A program made the position numbers and the translations under genes. The notes below the pieces were generated by a model, which ran no database searches, was not told the DNA's origin, and was given only the letters and a program-made list of their open reading frames with translations. Below, in pieces: positions 8,896 to 17,244 of a stretch of 64,000 nt of DNA. Each line of letters begins with the position of its first letter. The stretch's first letter is position 1. The DNA is from Novosphingobium ginsenosidimutans (lineage in GTDB: Bacteria > Pseudomonadota > Alphaproteobacteria > Sphingomonadales > Sphingomonadaceae), in the NCBI RefSeq assembly GCF_007954425.1, contig NZ_CP042345.1:2912001-2976000 (forward strand). The letters run 5' to 3'.

Positions 8896-9960
8896 TTAGC
8901 TCCGCTTGACCAGGCGCGCCGGCAGAAGCGACCGGATCAGCCCTGCCAGGCGTTCCCGCCGCTCCAGCGCGGGGTTCTCGATCAGGTGCCAGGAAAGGAC
9001 AGCCAGGACGAGCGTGGCTGGCAGGGTCAGCGCTATCATCTCGAGTACGGTAATGCCGGGAACAAGCCAGGCGACGGTCTGCTGCGCCGGAAAGGCATAG
9101 ATATAGGTACCATAGCTGTAGTCACCCAGGCGGTTATAGCCCAGCAGCCAGTTGGCCTTGGCATGGCCCAGTAGCAACGCCAGATAGGCAAGCGCGAAAC
9201 CGTAGGCCAGCGGCCACAGCGGCGTGAGGTAAAGTGCCAAGGCCCCTGCACAGACTAGCACCAGCGCAGGCCCACTGGCTGGAATCCGGTCGCGCAGCAG
9301 GTAGATCGCCATGCCAGTTACAAAGGGGAAAGACAGGCGTATCCAGCTCCCCGGTTCATCAGTGACGGTAATGGCCACGCAAACTGCCAGATAAATCGCC
9401 AGGAATCCCAGCAAACACTTGCCACGCAGGGCTCCAAGCAGTCCTAGCACCACGACCATCGCATAGCAGGCGACTTCCCAGAACAGCGTCCAGAGCGAGC
9501 CGTTGATTGCGCCAGGGTAAATGTTGGCGGTGAACACATAGGGCAGATCGAACTGCAGGAACCGCAGGCTGAGGTTGCGGGGCACATAGGTCCAGACTCG
9601 CGGATCAGCGAAGAAAGTCCGCCAGTCCACCACTGCCGCAATCGGACCAAGGATGAAGGCGGTGATCGCCAGAACCACCAGCAGACCCGGGAAAATCCGT
9701 GCAATCCGCGCCGCGGCAAAGCTCCACAGATCGGTGCGGCGGTCAAAACTGCGCGTGATCATGTAGCCCGATATGCCAAAGAAGATATAGACTGCCGCCG
9801 CACCAAGCGACTGCCCGGTCAGTCTTTCGAGCGGCTCCTCGCTGCCCATGCCGCGGGTCAGGGGAAAGCTGTGGGATACGAGCACCGCCGCGGCGGCCAG
9901 CAGGCGGATCAGGTTGAAATGATTGTCCCGCCCTGCAGGCAGGTCAGCAAAAGTCCTCAA
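8896..9960 (-). CDS. Acyltransferase 3 family membrane protein
   Basis: 354 residues with about ten hydrophobic segments and the family landmarks: an arginine/histidine-bearing first helix (HFNLIRLLAAAAVLVSHSFPL), then YIFFGISGYMITRSFDRR near residue 80 with the following arginine-rich loop RIARIFPGL. These proteins transfer acetyl, succinyl or other acyl groups from the cytoplasm to extracytoplasmic sugars, as OafA and ExoZ do. Its end lies 3 bases from the end of the deacetylase gene on the other strand. A balance of deacetylation and O-acylation of the same polymer is plausible. Donor and acceptor cannot be read from sequence. Confidence 0.88.
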   Translation of the reverse strand: MRTFADLPAGRDNHFNLIRLLAAAAVLVSHSFPLTRGMGSEEPLERLTGQSLGAAAVYIFFGISGYMITRSFDRRTDLWSFAAARIARIFPGLLVVLAITAFILGPIAAVVDWRTFFADPRVWTYVPRNLSLRFLQFDLPYVFTANIYPGAINGSLWTLFWEVACYAMVVVLGLLGALRGKCLLGFLAIYLAVCVAITVTDEPGSWIRLSFPFVTGMAIYLLRDRIPASGPALVLVCAGALALYLTPLWPLAYGFALAYLALLLGHAKANWLLGYNRLGDYSYGTYIYAFPAQQTVAWLVPGITVLEMIALTLPATLVLAVLSWHLIENPALERRERLAGLIRSLLPARLVKRS

Positions 9961-10168
9961 CCGCGATCTCCCCTGTCTGACAGCGGGTCAACCACCCGGA
10001 AACCTGACTAGTGCCAGCCACCCGGACGCTTGGCCAGCCATCGGCGCAACAAAGTTCATGATTACGGATTATTGGCATATTCAGTTTATCATCGCTTCTC
10101 TAAGAACGAACAATACCCCACCACGGCAGGTCTAAGGCCAGTGTTGCTGGTCACAGGCTGAGCTTCGG

Positions 10169-10195
10169 TATAGTTTCGCGGCTACAAGTCGCGAA
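10169..10195 (+). promoter_or_regulatory. Possible promoter with overlapping inverted repeat upstream of the XrtV accessory gene
   Basis: A TATAGT hexamer at 10169-10174 lies about 40 bases before the accessory gene; the best upstream partner, TTGCTG at 10144, is 19 bases away, which is longer than usual. Immediately downstream, TTCGCG (10175-10180) and CGCGAA (10190-10195) form a 6-base inverted repeat with a 9-base spacer. The rest of the 9961-10211 gap shows nothing clear. Both promoter and operator are tentative. Confidence 0.3.
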
Positions 10196-10211
10196 TGACA
10201 GGATGCATTTG

Positions 10212-10454
10212 ATGGAATCGATCTTCGACTGGATCACGGTCCTGGTCTTTTGCGGTTTAGCTGTGCTGTACCTGCAGCGTTCGGCCGCGCCTGAACCGAC
10301 TGACAAGGTCTGGCACTATCTGCCGCCGGCCATGGGCTGCATGGCCGTGAACTACGTCGGCGATGAAGGCTATCCGATCCCCGCTGTTGCCTTGCTGGTG
10401 GCAGTACTGGCCTATATCTATTACGTGCTTAAGCCGCTGTCCCGCCCCGAATAG
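10212..10454 (+). CDS. XrtV sorting system accessory protein (small membrane protein)
   Basis: 80 residues from the ATG at 10212, which has AGGA eight bases upstream; the ATG at 10203 lacks this. The protein has an N-terminal membrane segment (FDWITVLVFCGLAVLYLQRS) and a C-terminal one (PAVALLVAVLAYIYYVL), separated by a short loop with WHYLPPAMGCMAVNYVGD. This layout and the glycine-cysteine motif between the helices match, from memory of the family, the small protein that accompanies exosortase V in sphingomonads. Its biochemical role is not known. The AAA ATPase gene follows 46 bases later on the same strand, and exosortase itself is 3 kb away on the opposite strand. Confidence 0.72.
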   Translation: MESIFDWITVLVFCGLAVLYLQRSAAPEPTDKVWHYLPPAMGCMAVNYVGDEGYPIPAVALLVAVLAYIYYVLKPLSRPE

Positions 10455-10500
10455 GGCTATGCCGCGCGCCAACCTTCCCTCTCCCGGATAACAAAAACAC

Positions 10501-11766
10501 ATGAGCTGGATTAGAAAGCTTTTCGGGCTTGGCCCACAGAACGACCAGGCGGAGTATGATGACGGACAGGCAACGCTGGTCGTTTCCGCGCCCGTTGCGC
10601 CGGCCAGCAATTCCGGAGGATTGCCACGCTTTTCCGGCCTGGCGAACGAGATTGAGGACGATCGCGGCCAGTCCCGCGAGCTTTCGGCCGGTCACCGGCT
10701 AGGCCGCGCCTACCCGGTTTCGCAGCCGGTTTCGGACCTGCGGCAATTCGCCGGGCGGCGCGAACTGCTGACCAGCGTGATCCGTTCGATCGAAGAACGG
10801 CGAATGCACGTGGTGCTCTATGGTGATCGCGGGATCGGCAAGACCTCCCTGCTGCATATCATAGCCTTGCTGGCCAAGGATGCCCGCTATCTGGTGCGCT
10901 ATTCCTCGTGCAGTGCCTCCAGTGACCTCGACAGTACCTTTCGTGCGATCGCCGAGGACATTCCGCTGCTTTACCATGAAAAGGGTGATCCGACCTCGGC
11001 CCAGGTCGAATCCGGCAAGACCCTGGCCGATCTGTTTGATGCGAGCCGGCTGACGCCTGCCTCGCTCAGCGAGGTCCTCGATGGCGTATCCGGCACGCGG
11101 CTTCTGATCATTCTCGACGAGTTCGACCGGACCGAGAACCCGGATTTCCGCCGTGAAGTGGCCGAACTGATCAAGAACCTGTCCGATCGCAGTTCCAAGG
11201 TCCAGATCCTGATCGGCGGCGTTGCTGAAAACCTTAGCGAGCTGGTCCGCCAGATCCCGTCGATCCGCCGCAACCTGCTGGGCATCCCGGTTGGCCGGAT
11301 GAGCGATGCCGAACTGATCGAGATCCTTACCAATGGGCAGGCAATCAGCGGCCTTCTGATCGACAAGATTGCGCAAGAGCGGCTGATCGCCTCGGCCAAT
11401 GGTTCGCCTTATCTGGCCAATCTGATCGCCCACCAGGCCAGTAGCCGCGCAATCGAGCGCGGCGGCAAGTCAGTGACTTCAGCCGATCTAAAGGACGGAC
11501 TGGCGATGATGGCGCGCGAACAGATGCTGCGCCTGCCCGAAGCCGCCCAACAGCAGGTTGAGAAGCTTTTGACCCAGGTCCCGCATGATCAGCTGCGCGC
11601 CGCCGTTGGTCATGCCCTGGAACATTTCGGGCAAGTTACGCTGAACCAGTTCCCGGCTTTGAAGCCGATGGCCGATGGGGAGGCCAGCGGCGAGATCCCG
11701 CTGACCTTTGTCGATGACGGCGTTCCGCTGACAATCTGGTTGCGACTGGCCGAACTGCAAAGCTGA
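10501..11766 (+). CDS. AAA/STAND-type ATPase of the XrtV locus
   Basis: 421 residues, no membrane segment. After a low-complexity leader (1-80) comes RREL, typical of the start of Orc1/STAND-type ATPase domains, then Walker A GDRGIGKT at 108-115 and Walker B LLIILDEF at 201-208, followed by sensor-like ILIGGV near residue 240. The remaining 170 residues are helical, with a winged-helix-like end possible. Such ATPases act as ATP-dependent switches or adaptors. Its substrate is unknown. The location between the XrtV accessory gene and the PEP-CTERM gene suggests a role in sorting or in control of EPS assembly, but this is guilt by association only. No Shine-Dalgarno sequence is obvious before the ATG. 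Confidence 0.75.
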   Translation: MSWIRKLFGLGPQNDQAEYDDGQATLVVSAPVAPASNSGGLPRFSGLANEIEDDRGQSRELSAGHRLGRAYPVSQPVSDLRQFAGRRELLTSVIRSIEERRMHVVLYGDRGIGKTSLLHIIALLAKDARYLVRYSSCSASSDLDSTFRAIAEDIPLLYHEKGDPTSAQVESGKTLADLFDASRLTPASLSEVLDGVSGTRLLIILDEFDRTENPDFRREVAELIKNLSDRSSKVQILIGGVAENLSELVRQIPSIRRNLLGIPVGRMSDAELIEILTNGQAISGLLIDKIAQERLIASANGSPYLANLIAHQASSRAIERGGKSVTSADLKDGLAMMAREQMLRLPEAAQQQVEKLLTQVPHDQLRAAVGHALEHFGQVTLNQFPALKPMADGEASGEIPLTFVDDGVPLTIWLRLAELQS

Positions 11767-11921
11767 CCCAGGGTCCACCCTGGCATACCTGGATAGGACG
11801 CAAAGCAGCGCCTGTGGCGACTCATGTGTTTACGGGCGCGATCGGCCTGGGCGGTTCTTCGCCGAAGTCCTTGGGAACTGCAAACCCCCTCGCTCGCGCA
11901 ACCATATCCGCCCAAAAGCAA

Positions 11922-11946
11922 AGGGCCGGGTCAAAGACCCGGCCCT
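11922..11946 (-). terminator. Intrinsic terminator of the PEP-CTERM gene
   Basis: A perfect 11-base-pair stem (AGGGCCGGGTC at 11922-11932 paired with GACCCGGCCCT at 11936-11946) with a 3-base loop begins 27 bases after the stop codon on the minus strand. Read on that strand it is followed by TTGCTTTTGGG, a short T-rich tail. The convergent AAA ATPase gene ends 155 bases away, so the hairpin may also stop transcription from that side. Confidence 0.8.
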
Positions 11947-11972
11947 CGAAGCGGTTTTAACTGGTAATCAGA

Positions 11973-12542
11973 TCAGGCGTAGCTGACCTTGACCGTCTGG
12001 CGACGGCGGCGCAGCTGCCAGCCAACCAGGCCAACACCGGCAATCATGAGCAGCCAGGTGGCAGGCTCAGGCACGACCGAGAAGGTGGTGAGGAAGAGCG
12101 TCGAGCTCGACAGGCCACCCAGGTTCAGGGTGATCTTGTCGGTCGGCGAAAGGTTATCCCAGCGGAAGAAAGCGGTCGACTGCTCGCCATTGTTCGCACC
12201 ACCACGGTGGATACCGATGATGGTCTTGCCAGAGAGGATCCCGCTGCCAGCAGTAAAGTCGATCGTGTTGCCGTTAAGGCTGCCGAGGATCTGCACAGTG
12301 TTGGACAGGATATTCGGCGACCAGTTAAAGCCGAGCAACGCGAGGGCAGCCTTAGCATCAGCCCGCATGCCGGGCGAACCGCCAAGCAGCTGACCTTGGT
12401 ACCAGCCGACACAGGCCGAAGCCGTCGGCGAAACCTGCGAGGCATTACAAGCTAGGCCCGTCGGAGTGAGCGCGGCCTGAGCCGGCGATGCGGCCGCAAA
12501 GGTCGCGGCAGCTGCGAGTGCAAGGGTAAAAGTCCGCTTCAT
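11973..12542 (-). CDS. PEP-CTERM sorting-signal protein, likely exosortase V substrate
   Basis: 189 residues from ATG at 12542, preceded by CTGGAG; the longer frame to 12581 has no site. A signal peptide (KRTFTLALAAAATFAAASPAQA, cut near residue 23) leads a secreted domain with two cysteines (C32, C44) that may pair, and the motif CVGWYQGQLLGGSP. The C-terminus is a textbook sorting tail: PEPATW at 158-163, a membrane helix (LLMIAGVGLVGW) and a basic cluster QLRRRR. Exosortases are thought to recognise PEP, cleave near it and pass the protein to the surface or EPS. It has its own terminator and is separated from EpsI by 194 bases, so it is probably expressed alone at high level. Confidence 0.9.
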   Translation of the reverse strand: MKRTFTLALAAAATFAAASPAQAALTPTGLACNASQVSPTASACVGWYQGQLLGGSPGMRADAKAALALLGFNWSPNILSNTVQILGSLNGNTIDFTAGSGILSGKTIIGIHRGGANNGEQSTAFFRWDNLSPTDKITLNLGGLSSSTLFLTTFSVVPEPATWLLMIAGVGLVGWQLRRRRQTVKVSYA

Positions 12543-12700
12543 TTCAAATACTCCAGTTCTTCCCTGCCCCTCATCGCCCATGCCCCCATCCGGGAAAGCG
12601 CGACCTTTTTAGCTAAAGGCCGATTCGGAGTTAATGCCTGTTTAACCCTCGGCTGGGGGACTGACAATGCAAAACACTAGGGGATTCCACGGTTGTCCCA

Positions 12701-12729
12701 TAACGGAGCAACGCCTTGGCACTCCGTTA
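12701..12729. repeat. Inverted repeat between epsI and the PEP-CTERM gene
   Basis: TAACGGAG (12701-12708) and CTCCGTTA (12722-12729) are perfect 8-base arms around a 13-base spacer. It lies directly after the EpsI stop codon read on the minus strand, so a terminator or attenuator hairpin is possible, but no T-tract follows. It could equally be an operator for the PEP-CTERM gene, whose upstream region also contains the 10-base palindrome TTTAGCTAAA. Confidence 0.45.
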
Positions 12730-12736
12730 GCCGCAC

Positions 12737-13423
12737 TTATCCTTCGGCCGCGAGCAGGACCTTGCGGCCATCGCGGCCGAGCGAGCTCGCCAGGGCCTTA
12801 AGAAAGGCCTCAACTGCGCCAAATACCGGCATATCCGGGTTAGTGCGGATCGCAGAAGCCCGGACTAGCGCGCCGTCGGGCACCAGCCCCTCGATCGCAT
12901 TGGCGAAGCGCATCTCGCGTTGCTCTGCCTCATTGCGGGGGAACCGGCGGCCCATGCGGGTCCAATAGACCAGATCCTCAATTCGGTCCCGCACGGTTGC
13001 CGTCAGTGCGACTGCCGGCACCTGCGTCACGCCAAGGTCGAGCATGAGGCTGCGCGGCGGGCCAACCGTGAAGCCGACCGCCGGGTAGCAGGCCTCAGGA
13101 CGATGCAATTGCAAGGAATCGCTTTGCCGGCTGCCATAGGCGATGCTCAGCATCATTGGCATGTTAGCCTGATCGGCGCGGTAATAGATCCGGGCCAGCT
13201 GATCGCCATAGAGACGCGAAGCCAGGCTGCCTTCGGTTCGGGGGACGACAATGTCCCCTTCCTGGCCCTGGGACCAGGGACCAAGCTGCTGCGGGACCAG
13301 ATTGGTAAGCTTGCCGCCCGGTGGCATCAGAACGACAGGGGTGCGCGGCCGCAGCCATTCGGCAAGGCCCAGCCCGCCGGCACAGGCCAGTCCGGCCAGC
13401 AGGTCACGCCTGTCCAGCGTCAT
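12737..13423 (-). CDS. Exosortase-associated EpsI family protein (V-type)
   Basis: 228 residues. The start at 13423 shares ATGA with the exosortase stop codon, so translation is coupled; the longer frame to 13447 is therefore unlikely. The N-terminus TLDRRDLLAGLACAGGLGLAEW has a twin-arginine-like start before a hydrophobic stretch. The body matches the EpsI domain: LGPWSQGQ, RIYYRADQANMPMMLSIAYG, and the conserved LHRPEACYPAVGF around residue 112 with its cysteine. EpsI domains accompany exosortases, either fused or as separate proteins, and are thought to act on the outer side of the membrane with the sorting enzyme. The exact activity is not established. Confidence 0.87.
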   Translation of the reverse strand: MTLDRRDLLAGLACAGGLGLAEWLRPRTPVVLMPPGGKLTNLVPQQLGPWSQGQEGDIVVPRTEGSLASRLYGDQLARIYYRADQANMPMMLSIAYGSRQSDSLQLHRPEACYPAVGFTVGPPRSLMLDLGVTQVPAVALTATVRDRIEDLVYWTRMGRRFPRNEAEQREMRFANAIEGLVPDGALVRASAIRTNPDMPVFGAVEAFLKALASSLGRDGRKVLLAAEG

Positions 13424-14283
13424 GGTGCCGGGCTCCGCAGCAGCCACCGGCTGACCACCTGATCGAAGGCCATGATCAGCAACAGCCCAACCACAAACAT
13501 GACCATGCCGGTGGTCGAATGCATGAAGCCCTGGGCCGCAGCATCACCAAAATAATAAGTAATCAGAATCAATCCGAAGACGCGGATGATATTCGCCAGG
13601 ATCGCGATCGGGATTACCGCCAGAAGCAGGATCCCGGCATGACGCAGCGAGGCGCGGTGTGCGAGGAAGATATAGAGCAGGCTGATCGCAGTCAGCCCGA
13701 ACAGCGAATTGAGCCCAGCGCAAGCATCCTCCACCAGCAACTGGTACTGGGCCACGTGCAGGACCACCCCTTCTCTTGCAATCGGGAAGCCGAGCGCGGC
13801 GGCAAGCCCTTCGGACGCCCAGCTAACCAGCACCTGGAGCGGCGCAGTCAGCTCGGTCATCAACCAGCCTGGTGGCGGCAGGCACAAGGCCAGGTAGAAC
13901 AACGGAAACAGGTGCCGACGCACCGCCGCAAGCCCGGCCAGCCGGATGACCATGCCAACAAAGACCAGATACAGCCCAAGTCCCTCAACACTAATGAAGT
14001 CATAGGCGCGCCCAAAGGCATAGCTCAGCAAGCCGACCACAAAGACTGGCAGCGCCGGCCGCCAGTGCGCGGTCGCTCCAGGCGGCGGTGGGCGCAGCCC
14101 GTCGTGATAAAGCAGCCAAAGACCGGTCGCGAGGACAATGGGACCATGGGCACCGGTATCAGTCGACCAGGCGCTGCTAGAGAGGCTGGCGATGGTCGGC
14201 ACAGCCAAGACCAGCAGCCCCAGCAGCAGCGGCCACCAGGCTGGAATGACAAGCTTCGTCCGGCTAATCGCGTCAGAAGTCAT
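13420..14283 (-). CDS. xrtV: Exosortase V
   Basis: 287 residues with about eight membrane segments. The three exosortase catalytic positions are visible: cysteine C188 in VEDACAGLNSL, arginine R234 in ANIIRVFGL, and histidine H255 in GFMHSTTGM. The length fits a stand-alone exosortase without a fused EpsI domain; EpsI is the next gene. The enzyme is proposed to cleave PEP-CTERM tails at the periplasmic face of the inner membrane, like a transpeptidase. The start overlaps the upstream BY-kinase-like gene by 11 bases. Assignment to the V subtype rests on the small accessory protein, the separate EpsI and the sphingomonad-like setting. Confidence 0.9.
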   Translation of the reverse strand: MTSDAISRTKLVIPAWWPLLLGLLVLAVPTIASLSSSAWSTDTGAHGPIVLATGLWLLYHDGLRPPPPGATAHWRPALPVFVVGLLSYAFGRAYDFISVEGLGLYLVFVGMVIRLAGLAAVRRHLFPLFYLALCLPPPGWLMTELTAPLQVLVSWASEGLAAALGFPIAREGVVLHVAQYQLLVEDACAGLNSLFGLTAISLLYIFLAHRASLRHAGILLLAVIPIAILANIIRVFGLILITYYFGDAAAQGFMHSTTGMVMFVVGLLLIMAFDQVVSRWLLRSPAP

Positions 14284-14989
14284 TCAGATAAGTGCCGATC
14301 GGCTCTGCCCCATCGGCGGCGAGCTCATCAAGCAGGACCCGCACATCCTTGACGAAGGTCTTGTCACGCCGGGTGACCACCAGGGCATAATGGGTAACCG
14401 CCGCGATCCGCCGTGCATCGGCCGAAAGGCTGGATGGCGGGGTGTCGATAATCGTTAGGTCGTAATCCCGCAGGCATTGGGAAATCAGGTTGCGGAACAC
14501 GGACGAGCCGAGGCGGTCAGCCGCCGCAATGCCTGCATCGCCGGCATAGAGCACAGAAAGCGAAGGCTGGACCCGCTTGATGACGCCGGCCAATGGCAGG
14601 GTATCATCGGCCAGACATTCTCCCAGCCCTGCGCCATAGTGATCGCTGGCGATGAACTGATGGATCGATGGTCCGCGTAGGTTGCCGTCGATCAGGAGGG
14701 TATTGACGCCAGCCTGAGCCATGACGAACGCCAGATTCGCAGAGACGAAGCTGCAGCCGGCTTCCGCTGCGGGGGAACAGATGGCCAGGGCCCGGCGGCC
14801 ACGATTGACGTGTTGAGAGAGCAGGTTGGAGCGCAGCCCCCGGAAACTCTCCGCCTGGATCGAGCCAGGCCGCGTTGCTGCCACCAGGTGCTCGGTCAGG
14901 ACGAAGGAATGCTGGGCGCTACTATCCGCCAAAGCGTGCGGCCGCTCGCGCAAGGCGCCCGGGGCAATCGTGTAATCGACGTCAGCCAT
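14273..14989 (-). CDS. CpsD/CapB-like polysaccharide ATPase with degenerate P-loop
   Basis: 238 residues of the BY-kinase/ParA fold. The conserved IQAESFRGLRSNLL precedes the ATPase core. At the Walker A position the sequence is SPAAEAGCS (72-80): C79 stands where the family has the essential lysine of GEGKS/T. Walker A' is LLIDGNLRGP (98-107), with asparagine for the second aspartate. Walker B TIIDTPP (179-185) is intact. There is no C-terminal tyrosine cluster. Family members phosphorylate tyrosines and, with the Wzz partner, control chain length. This copy is probably a non-catalytic or altered partner of the adjacent GumC-like protein, whose gene it overlaps by 8 bases. Confidence 0.85.
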   Translation of the reverse strand: MADVDYTIAPGALRERPHALADSSAQHSFVLTEHLVAATRPGSIQAESFRGLRSNLLSQHVNRGRRALAICSPAAEAGCSFVSANLAFVMAQAGVNTLLIDGNLRGPSIHQFIASDHYGAGLGECLADDTLPLAGVIKRVQPSLSVLYAGDAGIAAADRLGSSVFRNLISQCLRDYDLTIIDTPPSSLSADARRIAAVTHYALVVTRRDKTFVKDVRVLLDELAADGAEPIGTYLNDF

Positions 14990-16307
14990 GGGCCATTACC
15001 TCAGAGGTTTGCGGCTTGCGGCCGAAGCTGAGCAGTTTCCAGCCTCCGCTTCGTGCCGGCACGGCCATTTCGCCCAGCACCGGCAGTTCGCCAAATCGCA
15101 GATCCGCGGTGCAGCGGACGCGGCGGGCCAGCAGTTCGGCGATGAGTGCTGCCAGGACGCCAAGCATCAGGCCGAGCCCGAGCGAACCAAAAATGATCAA
15201 CGGCCAGTTCGGGAACGAAGGTTTGTTGGGTGCAGTCGCCGCGCCAAGCAGGGTCAGACCGCTCTCGATCGACTGTGACTGCTGCTCAAGTTCAGCAACC
15301 CGCATGCTGGCCTTCTGGAACTGGTCGCGCAGCACCGCCACTTCGACCGACAGACGCCGGGCCTCATCCGTCTTGCCGCGCTGGGCCAGAACCTTTTGCA
15401 ACTGGGCGTTGTATTGTGCCCCGACCGAGGGACCCGAAGGGCCAGCGGAAACCACTTGCGCCGAACCAGCGGTGCTGGCCAGGGCCTCGCGCTGCCGCTT
15501 CATGTCGAGCAGCTGCGGGTTATTGGGGCCCAGTGTCCGCTCCGCCGTGCCAATCGCGGCATCAAGTTGTGCGATCTGCGCTGCAGCCGGATTTGCACCA
15601 ACCGAGATAGCCTGCCCGCTGGCCTGCGCCGGTTGGGCTATTGCCAGCGCGGTCAATCGGCGTTGGTCCTGATCAATATCCTGATCGTCAAGCACGATGC
15701 CGTTGGCGCGTTCAAAGGCGCTCTTGCGCTGCTCGGCGGCGGCAAGCTCTTCCTTGATCTTGGCCGATTGCAGCCTGAACCATTCGGCATCGCGGCTGGC
15801 ATCTTCGCGGCGGAAGGCAATTGCCTGTTCGATATAGGCCCGCCGGATCGCCTCTGCCACGGCAGACGCACCTTGCGGCGAAGGCGCAGTGTAGGAAATG
15901 TCGAGGATGTTACTTCCCTCGATCAGTTCGGCATTGGTGCTGTCAATAACCCGCTGTGCCATCCACCGGCGGAAATCGCGCACGTCGTCCGAACGGCGGT
16001 TGGCATACTGCTCGGCCAGGTCGGGCGAACTGGCCCAGCCAAGGATATCAACCACCTTGCCGGCAATGCGATAGTCGCGGATCAGCTCGGTCTGGGTGCG
16101 AACATAGGCGCGCGCAAACTGGGAGGAGATGCTTTCGCCCGTGATCGGGTCTGGCTTGACCAGATTCAGCATGACACGGGCATGCGCCTGGTACCGCGGC
16201 GGCAGAACCATGCCTGCGATCGTTGCCGCAAACAGAGCAAGCACCGTGGCTATCAGGATCAGTGCCCGGCGCGCCCAGAGCAATCTGAAGATTTGTTCGA
16301 AACTCAT
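14982..16307 (-). CDS. Wzz/GumC-type polysaccharide chain-length determinant
   Basis: 441 residues. An N-terminal membrane helix (ALILIATVLALFAATIAGMVL, about 14-34) and a C-terminal one (WPLIIFGSLGLGLMLGVLAAL, about 375-400) flank a long periplasmic part with predicted coiled coil between residues 165 and 345. YQAHARVMLNL after the first helix and the proline-rich NKPSFPNWP before the second are typical of Wzz/polysaccharide co-polymerases. It would sit in the inner membrane, set EPS length and contact the outer-membrane exporter. The kinase-like ATPase is encoded separately just downstream, as in other bipartite systems. Confidence 0.9.
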   Translation of the reverse strand: MSFEQIFRLLWARRALILIATVLALFAATIAGMVLPPRYQAHARVMLNLVKPDPITGESISSQFARAYVRTQTELIRDYRIAGKVVDILGWASSPDLAEQYANRRSDDVRDFRRWMAQRVIDSTNAELIEGSNILDISYTAPSPQGASAVAEAIRRAYIEQAIAFRREDASRDAEWFRLQSAKIKEELAAAEQRKSAFERANGIVLDDQDIDQDQRRLTALAIAQPAQASGQAISVGANPAAAQIAQLDAAIGTAERTLGPNNPQLLDMKRQREALASTAGSAQVVSAGPSGPSVGAQYNAQLQKVLAQRGKTDEARRLSVEVAVLRDQFQKASMRVAELEQQSQSIESGLTLLGAATAPNKPSFPNWPLIIFGSLGLGLMLGVLAALIAELLARRVRCTADLRFGELPVLGEMAVPARSGGWKLLSFGRKPQTSEVMAHG

Positions 16308-16331
16308 GCGATCGGGCCGATCCTCATTGGA

Positions 16332-17225
16332 CTAGAAGAAGCGTTCGCCGACGACGACAGTATCGCCGCCCTGCAACACGGAATCGAGTCCTACCTTGAT
16401 TTGCTTACCATTCCGGAAAAGCGAGAGACGCCCCGTTGAGCCGCGCTCGGTCAGGCCGCCACCCCGGGCCAGGGCCATGCGCAGGGTCATACCGCGTTCG
16501 GTCCGATAGGCTCCCGGCGCATTGACCTGCCCGTAGATGTAGAAGTTGGGCGCCGCGCCAATGTACAGCTTGTCACCGGGCTGAACCAGCGGATCATCGG
16601 CCGGCCCACCGCGAGAAAGCAGCTCGATCGGCAGGATCACCTCTTCGCCGGTAGCGCGCCGCAGGACCAGCTCATCGCTAGCGGTCGGACGCGGACCGCC
16701 GGCGCGCGCCAGGATTTCCGAAACGCGATAGGCGCGGTCAACCGGCACCAATCCGGGAACCGCGAACTCGCCCAGCACTGTCACATAGCGGCTGGCATAA
16801 CTGACGACCGTCACGCTCACGACGGGATCGACGTAATAGCCGCCATCACGCAACAGCTTGGCTACGCGTTCGCGCAGCTGGATCACGGTCAGATTCGAAG
16901 CCATGACCGAATGGAGATAGGGCAGCTGAACCGTGCCATCGACCTGGATCTGCACGCGCGGCTTGAATTCTTCGCGGCCCAGCACCGCAATCTCCACCAC
17001 GTCGCCAACCCCCATGACATAGCCGTCATTCAGGGTGATCACGCCGCCATTCGCCGGTGCTGCGACCGAGGCCTGGGTCGGAGCCTGGGTCGGAACCTGG
17101 GTCGGAGCCGGCGCAGAAGTTTGTGCGGCAGCAGGACCGGCATGGACCGACAGCGCAATCAGGAAAGCAGCAATCAGGGAAAACAAGCCGCGCAAGGGCC
17201 GTGCATTTGCAAATGCGAAATTCAT
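16332..17225 (-). CDS. Outer-membrane polysaccharide export protein (Wza/GumB-like)
   Basis: 297 residues from ATG at 17225; ATGs at 17234 and 17237 are alternatives. A signal peptide (GLFSLIAAFLIALSVHAGPAAAQ) is followed by a short PTQ/PAPTQ repeat. The Poly_export domain starts at YVMGVGDVVEIAVLGREEFKPRVQIQVDGTV and is followed by two SLBB-like segments (YVTVLGEFAVPGLVPVD, FYIYGQVNAPGAY). No lipobox cysteine is present, so it is not a classical Wza lipoprotein. It forms the periplasm-spanning channel for EPS with the Wzz protein encoded 25 bases downstream. Confidence 0.9.
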   Translation of the reverse strand: MNFAFANARPLRGLFSLIAAFLIALSVHAGPAAAQTSAPAPTQVPTQAPTQASVAAPANGGVITLNDGYVMGVGDVVEIAVLGREEFKPRVQIQVDGTVQLPYLHSVMASNLTVIQLRERVAKLLRDGGYYVDPVVSVTVVSYASRYVTVLGEFAVPGLVPVDRAYRVSEILARAGGPRPTASDELVLRRATGEEVILPIELLSRGGPADDPLVQPGDKLYIGAAPNFYIYGQVNAPGAYRTERGMTLRMALARGGGLTERGSTGRLSLFRNGKQIKVGLDSVLQGGDTVVVGERFF

Positions 17226-17244
17226 CTGGTCCATCATCCTGGTG

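Noticed and set aside
12716-12731. A sigma-54-like TGGCAC...GC element on the plus strand near the EpsI end
   Set aside because: The spacing fits, but it points into the 3' end of the EpsI gene with no plus-strand gene to serve, and it falls within an inverted repeat.
13321-14352. A 343-residue plus-strand frame over exosortase and EpsI
   Set aside because: It is rich in Q, R, H and D, typical of an antisense frame. The minus-strand genes have catalytic motifs and coupled starts.
17060-17115. Short tandem repeat (GGAGCCTGGGTC-like units)
   Set aside because: It is explained by the PTQ repeat at the N-terminus of the Wza-like protein and is not a separate repeat element.
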